DNA of 64,000 nucleotides, taken from assembly GCF_003711225.1 (NCBI RefSeq), contig NZ_CP031030.1:6003501-6067500 (forward strand). The letters are read 5' to 3'. The stretch is from Runella sp. SP2. Its GTDB lineage: Bacteria > Bacteroidota > Bacteroidia > Cytophagales > Spirosomataceae. Position numbers and translations under genes: made by a program. Below the pieces are notes generated by a model, which was not told where the DNA came from, made no database searches, and saw only the letters and a list, made by a program, of their open reading frames with translations. This document shows positions 1 through 7,686 of this stretch, piece after piece; position 1 is the stretch's first letter; each line of letters begins with the position of its first letter.

Positions 1-887
1 GCCATCATTCTTTGGGCAGCCCCCGTAAAATTCATGTAATCGTCGATGGAAAAACCTTGCTGATTGATGTTGTTGGCCATTCCCAAAAAAGAGAATTGGC
101 GTTTTTTGCTAAATCGGTTGAGGTTGGCCTTCACCGAATAGCGGCTGTCGGGGCCTAAACCCGCCGTAGCCATCCCAAACATTCCTTTTTTCTTCTCTTC
201 TTTGAGCGTCAGATTGATGGTTTTTTCTCGTTGGCCGTCGTCGATGCCTGTAAACTGCGATTGATCCGACTTGCGATCAAATACCTGTACTTTATCCACG
301 GCATCGGCAGGAAGGTTTTTGGTCGCCATTTTGGGGTCGCGCCCAAAAAACTCTTTGCCATCCACCATCACGCGGCGTACTTGCTGTCCTTGGGCTTTTA
401 CCGTTCCGTCGCGCTCTACTTCCACGCCAGGAAGGCGTTTGAGCAAATCTTCCACGACGGCGTTGGGTTGTACCTTAAACGACCCCGCATTGTATTCAAT
501 GGTATCTTGTTTAATCTTTACAGGGTCACGTTCTCCTTTGACCACCACCTCGTTGAGGTCTTTGGGAATGGGTAACATTTTAATAAAACCAAGGTCAAGG
601 ACTTCGCTTGTTTGGGAGGCAATGTTTTGCTGAACGGGCTGTAAGCCAACGTAGGTTATTTTAAGAAAATAGGCTTCGTTGGCCAAGTTTTTAAACTCGA
701 ACGCTCCCGTACTTTGAGAACGAGCAAAAGAAACCAACGACGTGTCTTTCCCGTCGAGGAGCATCACGGTGGCACCGTCCAATGGTCGGTTGGCTGAGTC
801 GCGCAGGGCGCCTTTGATGCTGATTTTTTGGGCAAAAGCAGCACTTGAAATCAGGACAAGTACTAAAACATGTACATAGTTTTTCAT
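1..887 (-). CDS. Outer-membrane beta-barrel / TonB-dependent receptor-like protein, N-terminal part (truncated by window)
   Basis: The minus strand is open from ATG at 887 to the window edge, giving about 295 residues; the stop lies outside. The translation starts MKNYVHVLVLVLISSAAFAQ, a Sec signal peptide. A carboxypeptidase-regulatory-like beta-sandwich follows (about residues 22-105), then a TonB-plug-like region with VEDLLKRLPGVEVERDGTVK and VRRVMVDGKEFFG (about 145-185). This order is typical of the Bacteroidota outer-membrane beta-barrel family related to SusC/FecA. The barrel itself is outside the window, so the substrate cannot be named. It is divergent from the aminotransferase at 1154, with a perfect hairpin between them. 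Confidence 0.85.
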   Translation of the reverse strand, partial: MKNYVHVLVLVLISSAAFAQKISIKGALRDSANRPLDGATVMLLDGKDTSLVSFARSQSTGAFEFKNLANEAYFLKITYVGLQPVQQNIASQTSEVLDLGFIKMLPIPKDLNEVVVKGERDPVKIKQDTIEYNAGSFKVQPNAVVEDLLKRLPGVEVERDGTVKAQGQQVRRVMVDGKEFFGRDPKMATKNLPADAVDKVQVFDRKSDQSQFTGIDDGQREKTINLTLKEEKKKGMFGMATAGLGPDSRYSVKANLNRFSKKRQFSFLGMANNINQQGFSIDDYMNFTGAAQRMM

Positions 888-909
888 ATAAAATAGCTGA
901 TTAAGTGGC

Positions 910-965
910 GAGGGTTGCTCACAACCCGAGTACGCTAGCCGATACTCGGGTTGTGAGCAACCCTC
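910..965. repeat. Perfect 23-bp inverted repeat (nested hairpin) in divergent intergenic region
   Basis: The arms 910-932 and 943-965 are exact reverse complements around a 10-nt loop. Each arm also holds a smaller palindrome (GGGTTG-CTCA-CAACCC), so the element can fold as one long stem or as two small hairpins. It lies just upstream of the minus-strand start at 887, in the 5' leader of a divergent pair, so a simple terminator role is unlikely. It looks like a dispersed REP-type palindrome. Confidence 0.85.
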
Positions 966-1117
966 AGCACAGATTAGAAAAAATAGCTGTTGGGTGAATG
1001 GTAATTGAAAAAATTCATGGCTGTAAGGATTTTGATGGGACAAAACTAGGGCAGCGTGCGGAGGAAGTAGGTTAAAGGCCGTTGAAAGAATGTTAATTAA
1101 GGTTAAAGCCAAATCCC

Positions 1118-1125
1118 TATCTTTG
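1118..1125 (+). promoter_or_regulatory. Bacteroidota -7 promoter box TATCTTTG
   Basis: TATCTTTG matches the Bacteroidota sigma-ABfr -7 consensus TAnnTTTG and lies 28 nt before the aminotransferase ATG at 1154. No clear TTG -33 element is visible at the usual spacing. Confidence 0.55.
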
Positions 1126-1153
1126 TGAATCCTCATCTTATCCTCTCAAAACC

Positions 1154-1978
1154 ATGCATTGTTACTTCAACGGCGCTATTATGCCTGTCGAGCAGGCTTC
1201 TGTCAACATCAACGATTTGGGACTGTTGCGCGGCTACGGCCTTTTTGATTATTTCCGTACCTACAACGGCGTTCCTTTTCAGTGGGACGGATACTGGGCG
1301 CGTTTTGTCCGTTCGGCGGAGGTACTGCATTTGCGCGTACCATTGACCCAAGCCCAAACGGCCGAAATTTTGGCAGAACTCCATCGCTTATCGGGACAAC
1401 CCGACGTTGCGTTTCGTTTTGTGCTGACGGGCGGGTATTCGCCTGATAGTGTGAGTGTTGTCGAGCCTAACTGGTTGATTATTGCCGAAAATTTGCCCAA
1501 AGACAACCCCGAAGGACGTGTGCGGGGCATCAAGGTACTTCCTTTTGAGTTTGTGCGTGATTTGCCCGAGCTTAAAAGCACGAATTACCTGCACATGATT
1601 CGCTTGGCGGCTGAGATGAAGTCACAAGGAGCGGCGGATTTGCTTTACTACAAAGACGGCGAAGTAAGTGAGTTGACGCGCAGTAACTTCTTTATTTTTA
1701 AAGGAGATACGTTGGTAACGGCCGATAAAAATATCTTGCACGGAATCACGCGCAGGGTGGTGTTAGAACTTGCCGAAAAAGAGTTTAAGGTAGAAGTTCG
1801 ACCGTTGTTGGTGTCAGAATTGGAAGAGGCCGACGAAGCCTTCACGACAAGTACCACCAAATGGGTCATGCCTGTGGTGCAAATTGGGCGTCAGATAGTG
1901 GGCGACGGCAAACCTGGGCCACGTACGCTCAAATTACTGGCTCAGTTTGAAGCATTGGTCAACGGCTATGGGAAATAG
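1154..1978 (+). CDS. Class IV PLP aminotransferase (IlvE / PabC / D-amino-acid transaminase fold)
   Basis: 274 residues, the usual size for fold-type IV PLP enzymes. The N-terminus (MHCYFNGAIMP, then NDLGLLRGYGLFDYFRTYNG) is the classical class IV start. The C-terminal half carries VSELTRSNFFIF, ILHGITRRVV and EADEAFTTSTTKWVMPV, the cofactor-phosphate and substrate-loop blocks. Members transfer amino groups to branched-chain keto acids or D-amino acids, or cleave aminodeoxychorismate; the sequence alone does not decide which. It is monocistronic, with a TATCTTTG box just upstream. The ATG at 1154 is the first in frame and gives a family-length N-terminus. Confidence 0.85.
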   Translation: MHCYFNGAIMPVEQASVNINDLGLLRGYGLFDYFRTYNGVPFQWDGYWARFVRSAEVLHLRVPLTQAQTAEILAELHRLSGQPDVAFRFVLTGGYSPDSVSVVEPNWLIIAENLPKDNPEGRVRGIKVLPFEFVRDLPELKSTNYLHMIRLAAEMKSQGAADLLYYKDGEVSELTRSNFFIFKGDTLVTADKNILHGITRRVVLELAEKEFKVEVRPLLVSELEEADEAFTTSTTKWVMPVVQIGRQIVGDGKPGPRTLKLLAQFEALVNGYGK

Positions 1979-2061
1979 TAGTCGCATTACGTTCTTAACC
2001 CAAATCAATCATTTTCTTGTTGGTGGCTTCGACCTTTGTGGTTGAAAAAACGAACAAGAAA

Positions 2062-2472
2062 ATGAACAAGAAAGACGTATTATCAACGATTTGGGTATTT
2101 GTTACCATCAATTACTTCTACTGTGACCTCATTGGCCTCATGGACGCCTCGTTCTTGAAGCAGTACTTGACGGGGCAGGTCGAAGGCATGATTATTTCTA
2201 AAGAATTTTTGTTGTATGCGGGAATTTTGATGGAAATTCCCATTTCTATGATTCTCTTGTCAAAAATCTTACCCAACAAGGCCAATGCCTGGACAAACGT
2301 TGCGGCGTCGTTGGTAAAAACCCTTGTGATGGTGGCAACGCTATTTATGGGAACACCTACGATTTATTACCTCTTTTTTGCGGTAATTGAGATTTTGACC
2401 ACGATTTTTGTTTTTGTCTATGCCCTACAATGGCTCAAAACGCTCAGGGTTTCTTCGCCAATCGCCGCCTAA
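2062..2472 (+). CDS. Small four-helix membrane protein, DUF6326-like
   Basis: 136 residues from ATG 2062 (MNKKDVLSTIWVFVTINYFY). An upstream in-frame non-ATG start at 2017 would add 15 polar residues and was not chosen. Four hydrophobic segments are visible at about residues 8-28, 48-68, 76-97 and 104-124, with DLIGLMD in the first loop. It resembles the Bacteroidota family annotated DUF6326; the function is unknown. Its 3' end overlaps the convergent Crp/Fnr gene by 29 bp. Confidence 0.7.
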   Translation: MNKKDVLSTIWVFVTINYFYCDLIGLMDASFLKQYLTGQVEGMIISKEFLLYAGILMEIPISMILLSKILPNKANAWTNVAASLVKTLVMVATLFMGTPTIYYLFFAVIEILTTIFVFVYALQWLKTLRVSSPIAA

Positions 2473-3022
2473 TTCTGCTCAATGACTCGGGCTTGACGCC
2501 GATGTAACTGGCAAGCTGGTATTGCGGGATGCGTTGGATAAGGCTAGGCCGTGTTTCGAGCAGGCGCAGGTAACGTTGTTCGGGGGTATCGGTAAGGTAG
2601 GTAGTGACGGTCGCTTGAAATTCGGCGAAGGTATTTTCGACAATTTTTCGGGCAATAAATTCAAGACGAGGGTGTATCTTAAATAACGACTGCGCGGCTG
2701 CGTCGTTGCCAATAAGCAAGACACAAGCTTCGTCGCATACCCAATAATGAGGGGAAGGTTTGGGCGTGTCAAAACTACTGAGTGAAATAATCCATTGGCC
2801 TTCGGTGAAAAAAGCGGTCGTTTTTTCTTCACCGTCCACGAGGCTATATTGCCGTACAAGTCCTTGAAATACAAAAAAAGTAGAAGTGGCCGTTTGCCCC
2901 TCTTGGAGCAAAAACGTCCCTTTTTCAAACGTTTTGATGATTGCGCTGTCCGCAATGGCCGCGGCTTCTTCGGGCGAAAGAGGCGAAATCTTGGAAAAAT
3001 ACTCAACCAGTTGGTTTTTCAT
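2444..3022 (-). CDS. Crp/Fnr-family transcriptional regulator (paralogue 1)
   Basis: 192 residues: a cyclic-nucleotide-binding-like beta-roll (about 25-115; FEKGTFLLQEGQTATSTFFV) and a C-terminal winged helix (about 140-190; QYQLASYIGVKPESLSRIRRRL). The sensor lacks a recognisable cAMP phosphate-binding RxS motif, as is common in the short Bacteroidota branch of the family, so the ligand is unknown. A palindrome GACGT-TGT-ACGTC (3032-3044) lies 10 nt upstream of the ATG and may be an autoregulatory site. A close paralogue is at 4698-5273, and the toxin-antitoxin-chaperone cassette sits between them. Confidence 0.9.
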   Translation of the reverse strand: MKNQLVEYFSKISPLSPEEAAAIADSAIIKTFEKGTFLLQEGQTATSTFFVFQGLVRQYSLVDGEEKTTAFFTEGQWIISLSSFDTPKPSPHYWVCDEACVLLIGNDAAAQSLFKIHPRLEFIARKIVENTFAEFQATVTTYLTDTPEQRYLRLLETRPSLIQRIPQYQLASYIGVKPESLSRIRRRLAKKP

Positions 3023-3072
3023 GATTTTATTGACGTTGTACGTCCATTAACAGCCAAAAAAGAGTACGCCCC

Positions 3073-3558
3073 TTACTCCTTTGCATTAGTTTTTATCCTG
3101 CGTTTCTTTTGACTTGCTTTTTCTTTTATTAAATCAAAAATCGCAATGGAAGGTAAAATATACTTGCCCATTGGGGCATTAGAGGTAATATCCATCAAGA
3201 CCCCCCTTAACAACCCAATCGACATGGTTAATGCAGATAAATTTTTTAGATTTTCCACTTCTTTCTCAGGCACTATTTCTTTGTCCAAAATATACCGACC
3301 AACGCCTTCTAAGAAAAGGGAATAACCTGCTAGAGGCTGTTTAATATTATTAATGCCTATTTTCGTGAATACATCAAAAACTTGATTTGTATCTTCTCTG
3401 GAAGAAATAGCTCTTGTGGTGAAATCTATGTCAATGTGGTAATTACCAAAGAGTTGCTCTTGGACGTTTTCCAAAGGTTCTTCTGGTTGGATGAATTTAT
3501 AACGATTCTCTAGGAGAAAAAAAGTATCAAGAACTAACGGTGATTTCGTTGCTTTCAT
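3073..3558 (-). CDS. SecB-like chaperone of a toxin-antitoxin-chaperone (TAC) operon
   Basis: 161 residues, the length of SecB (about 155). There is an N-terminal beta-rich region (YHIDIDFTTRAIS; LAGYSLFLEGVGRYIL) and then the most SecB-like part at about 113-150: SIGLLRGVLMDITSNAPMG followed by KYILPSIAIFDLI. This corresponds to the SecB helix and C-terminal segment (in SecB, ILFPYARE ... LNLAPVNFDALF). It begins 6 nt after the HTH antitoxin stop on the same strand, so the two are probably translationally coupled. In known TAC systems such a SecB-like protein protects the antitoxin from aggregation and proteolysis. The basic tail KKRRIKTNAKE is unusual. The family is inferred from motif and context. 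Confidence 0.72.
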   Translation of the reverse strand: MKATKSPLVLDTFFLLENRYKFIQPEEPLENVQEQLFGNYHIDIDFTTRAISSREDTNQVFDVFTKIGINNIKQPLAGYSLFLEGVGRYILDKEIVPEKEVENLKNLSALTMSIGLLRGVLMDITSNAPMGKYILPSIAIFDLIKEKASQKKRRIKTNAKE

Positions 3559-3564
3559 AAGTGA

Positions 3565-4041
3565 TTAGGCAGCTGTGTAACTTAAAGTATTTTTTTTGGG
3601 CGAAGGCTCTTTCCAAACTTCGTCACCTTGGTCATAGTTTATCTCCCCGCCATACGATAACTCTTTCCAATACCCTTTAAATGGCTGGTTTTTAGAAAGA
3701 GTTTTTACTGGTTCGGGTTCTTGTCCTTGATAGCTTACAGCTACTACTTCATCTTTCGGTTTAATGTCAAATTCTATACTTAAAGCATTTTGCAATTTGA
3801 CAATTGTTTCAAAGTTGGGGATTTTATCGCCTCTGAAAAGTTGGGTTAGCCAACTTGCTGAAGTACCAATCTTGGCCGCTAATTCTTTGCGGTTAATGCC
3901 TTGTATTTTCATCTCAGTTTGAATGGTACTTAAAAACTGGGCAGCCATCCAAAGAGCATCTAATTCTACTTGATCTTCTTCGGCAAAATCGAAAAGATGT
4001 TCGTAACCTTCAGCCACGATATATTTTTCATTGAATTTCAT
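3565..4041 (-). CDS. HTH-type (HigA-like) antitoxin with C-terminal extension, candidate chaperone-addiction domain
   Basis: 158 residues. An acidic N-terminal segment (1-40) precedes an XRE/HTH_3 domain at about 45-95 (RKELAAKIGTSASWLTQLFR, then GDKIPNFETIVKLQNAL). After residue about 100 there is a roughly 58-residue tail of low regularity with aromatic patches (PFKGYWKELSYGGEINY). Simple HigA antitoxins lack such a tail; in TAC systems a tail in this place is the chaperone addiction domain (ChAD). The gene starts 68 nt after the toxin and ends 6 nt before the SecB-like gene, giving toxin-antitoxin-chaperone order. It probably represses its own operon through the HTH. Confidence 0.78.
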   Translation of the reverse strand: MKFNEKYIVAEGYEHLFDFAEEDQVELDALWMAAQFLSTIQTEMKIQGINRKELAAKIGTSASWLTQLFRGDKIPNFETIVKLQNALSIEFDIKPKDEVVAVSYQGQEPEPVKTLSKNQPFKGYWKELSYGGEINYDQGDEVWKEPSPKKNTLSYTAA

Positions 4042-4109
4042 AGTTTGAATAATGGATTGTAGGTTAATTGGTTCGTATTATTTACCATTACCTCAGAAGT
4101 ATGTGTATT

Positions 4110-4538
4110 TTATCGGACAGATACTTTTGGAGGGGGTAGAGTAGGTTTGTACTCATATTGACCTACTTTTTCAATTTCGGTAATTTCTCTGTTTGAATTT
4201 TTCTGCGACTTTTTTCTTTCGTGTAACCGAGCGGCCACTATTACGAAAACACCTTCGTCGGTGCTAATCTCTTTACAATAAATGCGGTCGTTGGAGCCGC
4301 CTTTGAAGAACTTCATTGCCGTCACATCACGACACTTTTCATTAATGTTTTCCTTGTCATATATTTCAGTATTTTTCTTTCCCTCTAGAATATGTTGCAG
4401 AAGGTACTGAAATTTTTTCTTGTGTTTTTCAGAACGAGTTAAGTACTCCATTATCTCAGCTTCGTTTTCAGTATCAATGAAAATAGCTCGCTTTCCTGCT
4501 TGATTACTTGATAAGAATTTACACGCTCTTAGTGCCAC
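4110..4538 (-). CDS. RelE/HigB-like toxin of the TAC operon
   Basis: 142 residues from GTG 4538 (MALRACKFLSS). No upstream ATG is available, and the TATATTTG box at 4574-4567 fits this start with a short leader. The C-terminal half reads MKFFKGGSNDRIYCKEI ... GVFVIVAARLHERKKSQKNS, like the central strands and the KKSQK helix of HigB/RelE-fold mRNA interferases, and ends in a proline-rich tail. Its likely role is ribosome-dependent or free mRNA cleavage when antitoxin is lost. It is the first gene of the operon, as in HigBA-type loci. The exact toxin family is uncertain; the call rests on motif similarity plus context. Confidence 0.65.
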   Translation of the reverse strand: MALRACKFLSSNQAGKRAIFIDTENEAEIMEYLTRSEKHKKKFQYLLQHILEGKKNTEIYDKENINEKCRDVTAMKFFKGGSNDRIYCKEISTDEGVFVIVAARLHERKKSQKNSNREITEIEKVGQYEYKPTLPPPKVSVR

Positions 4539-4566
4539 AAAATTAAGCTATTGATTAATTATTGTG

Positions 4567-4574
4567 CAAATATA
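4567..4574 (-). promoter_or_regulatory. Putative promoter -7 box of the TAC operon (TATATTTG)
   Basis: Read on the minus strand, TATATTTG fits TAnnTTTG and lies 28 nt upstream of the toxin GTG. The surrounding 100 bp are strongly AT-rich. No TTG -33 element is seen at the expected spacing. Confidence 0.45.
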
Positions 4575-4697
4575 ATACCAAATATGTTTTTGTATAATTG
4601 TTTATCCGTTTTGATGAATTATTTCTACAGCTTAGATAGATTGGGTTTTTAACTCACCTCTATTGTGCTTAATCTATCTTTTCGACTTGTATTGATG

Positions 4698-5273
4698 TTA
4701 CTTCTTCGACAGCCGCCGCCTAATTCTACTCAATGATTCGGGGGTGATACCCAAATAACTCGCAATTTGATGCTGAGGAACGCGCTGGAGCAAGTCGGGT
4801 CGATTGGTTTGCAAATTGAGGTACCGTTCTTCGGGCGAAGAGGTAATAAACGTTGCAAAATCTTCTTGGGTTTTACCAAAACCTTGTTCTACCATCATTC
4901 GGGTGAGCGATTCTAACTTTGGGAATTTTTGGTACATTTCCTTTTCCTCACTTGGATTCCCAACAATCGCAGTCACGTCTTCAACGCACATAAAATAATG
5001 CCTCGATGGCTTTTGTTGGAGGTAACTGTCAAACGAGACAACCGCTTGATTCTCTGTGTAAAAGAACGTCGTTTTTTCGGTGCCATCGTCCAATAAATAC
5101 TGTCTGACACATCCCTTGAGAATGAAAAAGCATTTGGAAGAAATTTCGCCTTCCCGCAAAATGTGCGTGCCTTTAGGGAAAGTTTGAATGTCCAATAAAG
5201 CCACAATCGCCTCCATTTCTTGCCGAGGCAATGGCGCGTCTCCGAATAATTGCTGTAGAAGGTCGCTGTTCAT
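4698..5273 (-). CDS. Crp/Fnr-family transcriptional regulator (paralogue 2)
   Basis: 191 residues from ATG 5273 (MNSDLLQQLFGDAPLPRQ). An upstream start at 5396 would add 41 non-family residues and overlap the divergent gene's leader, so it was rejected. Layout is a beta-roll sensor (about 25-115; FPKGTHILREGEISSKCFFI) and a winged helix (140-190; QHQIASYLGITPESLSRIRR). The last 35 residues are nearly the same as in the paralogue at 2444-3022, and the similarity is visible at DNA level at both 3' ends. It is divergent from the lipoprotein hydrolase at 5433 and could regulate it. Confidence 0.9.
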   Translation of the reverse strand: MNSDLLQQLFGDAPLPRQEMEAIVALLDIQTFPKGTHILREGEISSKCFFILKGCVRQYLLDDGTEKTTFFYTENQAVVSFDSYLQQKPSRHYFMCVEDVTAIVGNPSEEKEMYQKFPKLESLTRMMVEQGFGKTQEDFATFITSSPEERYLNLQTNRPDLLQRVPQHQIASYLGITPESLSRIRRRLSKK

Positions 5274-5432
5274 CGTGTTACAAATCTGGGTACAAATGTC
5301 TGAGTTTTGGCTCAATCTTACGGCTGAAAAATGATGTGTGGTTGCTTTCTTAACCAAAGTCAATGGATACTGTTGGAGGGGACAATAGCTTTGCATCGTT
5401 CATTTAAACATTCACTTTATCTATTATCGGCC

Positions 5433-6470
5433 ATGAAAAAAGCGTTTTTAATGATTGCCCTCTTCCATTTATCGTCTTGTGAAGACGACAAACCAACGGT
5501 TGTTCAGCCCATTGCTGAATCATCGTATTTGGACATCAACGGCACCAAACAGTTTGTGATGATTCGGGGCGCCAATCCCCAAAATCCCGTTTTGTTACAC
5601 TTACACGGAGGGCCAGGGGTTTCAGAAATTGGCGGAATGAGAAAATTTAACAAAGAGTTGGAGCAAGACTTTACGGTAGTTTACTGGGATCAACGCAATG
5701 TGGGGAAATCATATACCGAAAATTTTCCTGCCGCTGAAATCAAAGTTTCAAAGTACATAGAAGACGTAAACGTATTGGCTAACTATTTGAAAAACAAGCT
5801 AAAAATTGATAAAATATTTCTAGTGGGGCATTCGTGGGGCTCGCAGTTGGGGATGTTGGCCATTCAAAAATACCCCCACCATTTTTCGGCTTTTGTCAGT
5901 ACGGGTCAGCAGGTTGCGGCAGCCGACGGCGAATTGCAGTCGTATCGTTATACCTTGGCCAAAGCAAAAGAGTTTAAAATCGATTCATTGGTACAGCAAT
6001 TGGAGTTTATTGGTGAACCCAAAGGAGGTGATTTTAGAACTATGTATCCTTTTGCGGAAGCGTTTTCTTTGCAGAAGTACATCCTTTTGGAATTAAACCG
6101 AAAGATTTATGAAGGCTTTACGATTGAAAAACTTTATGCCAATTTTCAAGAATCAGAGGAATATACCCCAAAAGAAAAGGAAACCTATCTAACGGGAGCT
6201 AATTTTGCCAATGAACACATCGTCAACGACCCAGAGTACAACAATTACGATTTGCGAAAACAAGTCCCTGAGGTAAAGGTGCCTGTGTTTTTTATTGCGG
6301 GTAAGTTTGACTACATCAATCCAACACCTTTGGCAAAAGAGTACCACGATGGGCTAAAAGCACCCAAAAAAGAGTTTATTTTGTTTGAAAAGTCGGGCCA
6401 TGACCCTGCGTGGGAAGAAGCCCCGCGTTATCATTCCGAATTACGTAGAATACATCAATTGGTCAAATAA
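5433..6470 (+). CDS. Alpha/beta hydrolase lipoprotein (proline-iminopeptidase-like)
   Basis: 345 residues from ATG 5433. The chosen start gives a lipoprotein signal (MKKAFLMIALFHLSSC), with the lipobox Cys at residue 16; the longer reading from 5331 would bury it. Family marks are the oxyanion block HLHGGPGVSE (about 50-60), YWDQRNVGKS, the nucleophile elbow GHSWGSQLG (Ser about 130), the Asp region IAGKFDYINP (about 290) and the His block KSGHDPAWE (about 325). HGGPG and DQR are typical of S33 prolyl aminopeptidases. It probably acts as an envelope-anchored peptidase or esterase; the substrate is unknown. Confidence 0.85.
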   Translation: MKKAFLMIALFHLSSCEDDKPTVVQPIAESSYLDINGTKQFVMIRGANPQNPVLLHLHGGPGVSEIGGMRKFNKELEQDFTVVYWDQRNVGKSYTENFPAAEIKVSKYIEDVNVLANYLKNKLKIDKIFLVGHSWGSQLGMLAIQKYPHHFSAFVSTGQQVAAADGELQSYRYTLAKAKEFKIDSLVQQLEFIGEPKGGDFRTMYPFAEAFSLQKYILLELNRKIYEGFTIEKLYANFQESEEYTPKEKETYLTGANFANEHIVNDPEYNNYDLRKQVPEVKVPVFFIAGKFDYINPTPLAKEYHDGLKAPKKEFILFEKSGHDPAWEEAPRYHSELRRIHQLVK

Positions 6471-6490
6471 GACACTACAAACTTACATCA

Positions 6491-6991
6491 ATGAAACCAG
6501 CGAATTATTGGGTTGAAAAATACAACATGTTGTCGCATCCCGAAGGTGGTTACTTTGCTGAAACGTACCGTTCAGCGGAAGTGATTCCGCAAAGCGCGTT
6601 GCCTGCCCGTTTTGGGGGCGACCGAAGTTTCAGTACAGGCATTTATTTTTTGCTCGAAAACCACCATTTTTCGACATTACACCGCATTCAGGCCGACGAA
6701 ATGTGGCATTTTTACGCAGGAGGTCCGCTGGATGTGTACGTCATTTATCCCGACGGACGCCTAGAAATCATCCAACTAGGCAATAACCCCGATGCGGGCG
6801 AGGTACTTCAGGCGGTAGTACCTGCAGGAACTTGGTTTGGCTCTAAACCCAAGGCTGAAAGTGCGTATTCGCTGGTGGGATGTACGGTGGCGCCTGGTTT
6901 TGACTTTGCTGATTTTGAGTTGGGCGAACGGGCACAATTGTTGGCGCTTTTTCCCCAACACCAAGACGTGATTCACTTATTGACGCACTAA
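6491..6991 (+). CDS. Cupin_5 (DUF985) family protein
   Basis: 166 residues. The sequence runs YWVEKYNMLSHPEGGYFAET, then FLLENHHFSTLHRIQADEMW, then GGPLDVYVIYPDG and TWFGSKPKAESAYSLVGCTV, ending in GFDFADFELGER. These are the blocks of the DUF985 RmlC-like cupins. No biochemical role is well established for the family. The gene follows the hydrolase by 20 bp, so the two are probably co-transcribed, and its stop overlaps the convergent ABC ATPase stop by 4 bp. Confidence 0.88.
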   Translation: MKPANYWVEKYNMLSHPEGGYFAETYRSAEVIPQSALPARFGGDRSFSTGIYFLLENHHFSTLHRIQADEMWHFYAGGPLDVYVIYPDGRLEIIQLGNNPDAGEVLQAVVPAGTWFGSKPKAESAYSLVGCTVAPGFDFADFELGERAQLLALFPQHQDVIHLLTH

Positions 6992-7662
6992 TGGCGAACG
7001 ATGCGCCCGTCCGACATTTCGATGATGCGGTCGCTGCCGTTGGCAAAGTCAGGGTCGTGGGTGACGGTAATGATGGTTTGTCCGTTTTCGTGAGAAATTT
7101 GGCGAAAAATGTCAAAAACTAGCCCCGAATTGGCTTTGTCGAGGTTGCCAGTCGGTTCGTCGCCCATGATGATGGTGGGGTCGTTGATGAGCGCCCGCGC
7201 GATGGCCACCCGTTGCTGCTGCCCTCCCGAAAGTTTGGAAGACTGTTTGCGGGCGTGTTCGGCCATGTTGACAAGGCGTAATTTTTCGTAGGCTCTTTCT
7301 TCAATCTCTTTGTTGGAATATTTTCCCAATTTCAGCGCGGGCAACATCACGTTTTGCAAGACCGTAAACTCGGGCAGCAAAAAGTGAAATTGAAAAACAA
7401 AGCCCAAATGTTCGTTGCGAAAAGCGGCCAGCGTGTCTTGGGGCAATCCCGTAAGGCGTTGGCCGTTTACTTCGAGCAATCCTTCATAGTCGGTGTCCAT
7501 GGTCGAAAGGATGTACAAAAGGGTGGACTTTCCACAACCCGACTTGCCGATGATGGATAAAAACTCGCCTTTTTTTACTTCAAAATTCACGTCTTGCAAC
7601 ACCTGAAATTTTTCAGGTTCAAAGAAATATTTGTTGATATGGGATGCACTGAGGACGTTCAT
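6988..7662 (-). CDS. ABC transporter ATPase, MacB/LolD type
   Basis: 224 residues, the length of LolD/MacB nucleotide-binding subunits. Walker A is [11 protein letters not shown] (about 38-48), the Q-loop is [14 protein letters not shown] (about 88-100), the ABC signature is [15 protein letters not shown] (about 140-155) and Walker B is [12 protein letters not shown] (about 161-172), followed by the H-loop VTHD. It powers the FtsX-like permease encoded 24 bp upstream in the same operon, giving a MacAB-TolC-like tripartite efflux or envelope-export system. Confidence 0.93.
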   Translation of the reverse strand: MNVLSASHINKYFFEPEKFQVLQDVNFEVKKGEFLSIIGKSGCGKSTLLYILSTMDTDYEGLLEVNGQRLTGLPQDTLAAFRNEHLGFVFQFHFLLPEFTVLQNVMLPALKLGKYSNKEIEERAYEKLRLVNMAEHARKQSSKLSGGQQQRVAIARALINDPTIIMGDEPTGNLDKANSGLVFDIFRQISHENGQTIITVTHDPDFANGSDRIIEMSDGRIVRH

Positions 7663-7686
7663 AGGGTTGTTTTTTTAGGGTCGAGT

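Noticed and set aside
231-633. Two overlapping plus-strand ORFs of 114 and 120 codons
   Set aside because: They lie opposite the outer-membrane protein, whose minus-strand frame gives clear signal, regulatory-like and plug motifs.
5274-5396. Longer start for the second Crp/Fnr gene (41 extra residues)
   Set aside because: The extension has no similarity to the paralogue, which aligns from the ATG at 5273.
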